NCBI GenBank assembly: GCA_003218525.1 | Contig: QHNU01000002.1 | Location: 1-5,150, forward strand | Length of the DNA stretch: 5,150 nt | DNA from: Verrucomicrobiota bacterium | GTDB lineage: Bacteria > Verrucomicrobiota > Verrucomicrobiia > Chthoniobacterales > UBA10450 | Direction of reading: 5' to 3' | In this document: piece by piece, positions 4,156 to 5,150 of the stretch | How the letters are laid out: every line of letters starts with the position of its first letter | Numbering within the stretch: the stretch's first letter is position 1 | The notes under the pieces: generated by a model | What the model saw: only the letters and a program-made list of their open reading frames with translations | Databases searched by the model: none | Told to the model about the DNA's origin: nothing | Position numbers and translations under genes: made by a program

Positions 4156-4461
4156 TCAATACTTTTTCTCCTGGTGTTCTGCGCTTTCGTTGTGCTTGCT
4201 TAATACCTTGCCGTCGGCATTCATTTTGATCCCCACCTGTTTGCCGTTCTTTTTCGCAACGACGGCCTCATAATTGTTGCCCTCTTTTTCCCAGCGGAGG
4301 ATCTTTGCCCCTTTGGCCTCATTTTCCGCCGCTTTCTGCACCGCCGCCGGGACGTCAGCCGCTTTTATCTCTTGCTCTTTTTCTTCGTTCGCTTGCGCAG
4401 CGATACCAATGGAAAGGCTCGCCGCGACCAGCCCAACTGCTATCAGAGTTCGTGTCTTCAT
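4156..4461 (-). CDS. Exported PepSY-like protein, about 101 aa
   Basis: From the ATG at 4461 the protein starts with MKTRTLIAVGLVAASLSIG, a classical Sec signal: two basic residues near the start, a hydrophobic core, and a likely cleavage after A-Q-A (residue 24). The mature part has P-A-A-V-Q-K-A-A-E-N-E-A-K-G-A-K-I as a helix, then L-R-W-E-K-E-G-N-N-Y-E-A-V-V-A-K-K-N-G-K-Q-V as a beta hairpin, then N-A-D-G-K-V-L. This is the helix-plus-sheet layout of PepSY-like periplasmic domains (the family containing DUF2874 proteins). Such proteins may inhibit proteases or bind envelope ligands; the exact role is not known. The C-terminus is charged (E-H-Q-E-K-K-Y). No ribosome site is seen at 4461; the longer frame to 4527 would bury the signal peptide. 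It lies 82 bp downstream of the potassium channel gene on the same strand and is followed by a terminator-like hairpin. Confidence 0.82.
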   Translation of the reverse strand: MKTRTLIAVGLVAASLSIGIAAQANEEKEQEIKAADVPAAVQKAAENEAKGAKILRWEKEGNNYEAVVAKKNGKQVGIKMNADGKVLSKHNESAEHQEKKY

Positions 4462-4543
4462 CGCGTGAGCGTATCGCTGACGGACGCGGAGCACAAATCC
4501 GAACCACAGAATGTGCCCCAGGAGCATCCGGTACCTACACTGC

Positions 4544-5150
4544 CTACTTCGTGACCGGTTCGGTATCGTGGATCCGGCCGTAGTCGACGGTTAGTTTTCC
4601 GTCGCCCAACTCGGTATAAATCTCGACGAAGCGTTCGCCGAAGCGCACATCACGCCAGGAATAGTCTTGCTGGCTCTGGACCGCGGCGGGAATGACGGTT
4701 TCGACGCATACTACTGATGCGATCAACCGCGCGTCGCCGGCTTCGAGCGACTCCGGAGTTGCTCCGTAAAGTGGACTTTGTTCATCGATGAAATGGCGCA
4801 AGGTCAGCGCCGCCGGGAAGACAATCAGCCGGTCAAAATCCAATTTCAGTGAGTAGAACCGGCGAAAGGTTCCCCCTTCGGCGATCGGTTCGTCACGCAG
4901 AAACATGATGCGAAACTCGGCTTCGACCATGCTGTGGTGGCGCATGTTCGCCACCCGCAACATCAGCGCCGGCCGGCCATCGAATGGGGTAATAACAATC
5001 GATTTACTGAATAAGATGCGCGCGGTCGGCCTGGAGAAGCGGACAAAGATCAAGCCGGTAATGACGGCCAACCAAAACATGCCGGACATGATTTCGATGG
5101 TGGTAAGGACATGGCCATACAGAGTTTGCGGATACATGTGACCATAACCA
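4544..5150 (-). CDS. Inward-rectifier potassium channel, KirBac type (partial, 5' end outside window)
   Basis: The gene runs off the right edge, so the first transmembrane helix, slide helix and most of the pore helix are missing. The first complete codons read G-Y-G-H-M-Y-P (5149-5129): G-Y-G is the potassium selectivity filter, so the ATG at 5137 is an internal methionine, not the start. Next comes the second transmembrane helix (T-T-I-E-I-M-S-G-M-F-W-L-A-V-I-T-G-L-I-F-V) and R-F-S-R-P, then the cytoplasmic beta-rich Kir domain: A-R-I-L-F-S-K-S, V-I-T-P-F-D-G-R-P-A-L-M-L-R-V-A-N-M-R, E-A-E-F-R-I-M-F-L-R, and W-R-D-V-R-F-G-E-R-F-V-E at the end. This order and spacing is that of KirBac channels, which form tetramers in the inner membrane and pass K+. 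About 201 residues are visible. Frame and stop (TAG, 4546-4544) are intact. Confidence 0.93.
   Translation of the reverse strand, partial: GYGHMYPQTLYGHVLTTIEIMSGMFWLAVITGLIFVRFSRPTARILFSKSIVITPFDGRPALMLRVANMRHHSMVEAEFRIMFLRDEPIAEGGTFRRFYSLKLDFDRLIVFPAALTLRHFIDEQSPLYGATPESLEAGDARLIASVVCVETVIPAAVQSQQDYSWRDVRFGERFVEIYTELGDGKLTVDYGRIHDTEPVTK

Noticed and set aside
4015..4203. Plus-strand open frame of 62 codons ending in a hydrophobic stretch
   Set aside because: It runs through the terminator-like hairpin and antisense into the PepSY-like gene; the hydrophobic end is an effect of reading the Lys/Glu-rich C-terminus in reverse.
4544..5137. ATG at 5137 as the true start of the potassium channel
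   Set aside because: The codons just upstream read G-Y-G-H, the selectivity filter, so the frame is open and continues beyond the window.

Overview
The window looks like a chromosomal stretch from a soil-type bacterium, most likely Verrucomicrobiota, with Acidobacteriota as the alternative. This is an inference from three things: the style of the small basic proteins, the short GC-rich dispersed repeats, and a lipoprotein of a type I associate with that group. No rRNA, tRNA, CRISPR array or recognisable transposase is visible. Base composition looks moderately GC-rich throughout, with no sharp break.

Left part (1-1108). A 49-residue lysine/arginine-rich ORF (20-169, +) is followed by a divergent pair of probable DNA-binding genes. 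The minus-strand member (267-716) ends in a winged-helix-like domain. The plus-strand member (810-1028) is a 72-residue XRE/HTH_3-type regulator. The most interesting signal in the window lies here: a 19-bp palindrome of the form TATACGTGA-S-TCACGTATA. It occurs perfectly at 771-789, just upstream of the HTH start, and with small changes at 1048-1066 just past its stop. A degenerate copy at 623-641 lies inside the minus-strand ORF. The two better copies match at 21 of 22 consecutive positions and carry the same TATAAC -10-like hexamer. The simplest reading is an autoregulated module with three operators.

Middle part (1109-2401). A complete classical sirtuin (NAD-dependent protein deacylase, minus strand) and an OsmC/Ohr-family protein (plus strand) diverge from a gap of about 70 bp. 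Both are housekeeping or stress-type enzymes with all key motifs present.

Repeat-rich part (2402-3767). A gene-poor stretch holds a double-hairpin repeat (2558-2617) and a related inverted fragment (3588-3639). Between them are a 67-residue basic protein of unknown function (2738-2941, +) and a small predicted lipoprotein (3126-3503, -).

Right part (3768-5150). All genes are on the minus strand: a short Cys/His-rich zinc-ribbon-like protein (3768-3938), an exported PepSY-like protein (4156-4461) followed by a terminator-like hairpin (4116-4146), and an inward-rectifier (KirBac-type) potassium channel. The channel gene runs off the right edge; the last complete codons in the window encode the GYG of its selectivity filter. 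The channel and the PepSY-like gene are 82 bp apart on the same strand and may be co-transcribed.

No complete multi-gene defence or biosynthetic system can be demonstrated. The best candidate for something undescribed is the small regulator with its three operators and the divergent winged-helix gene.
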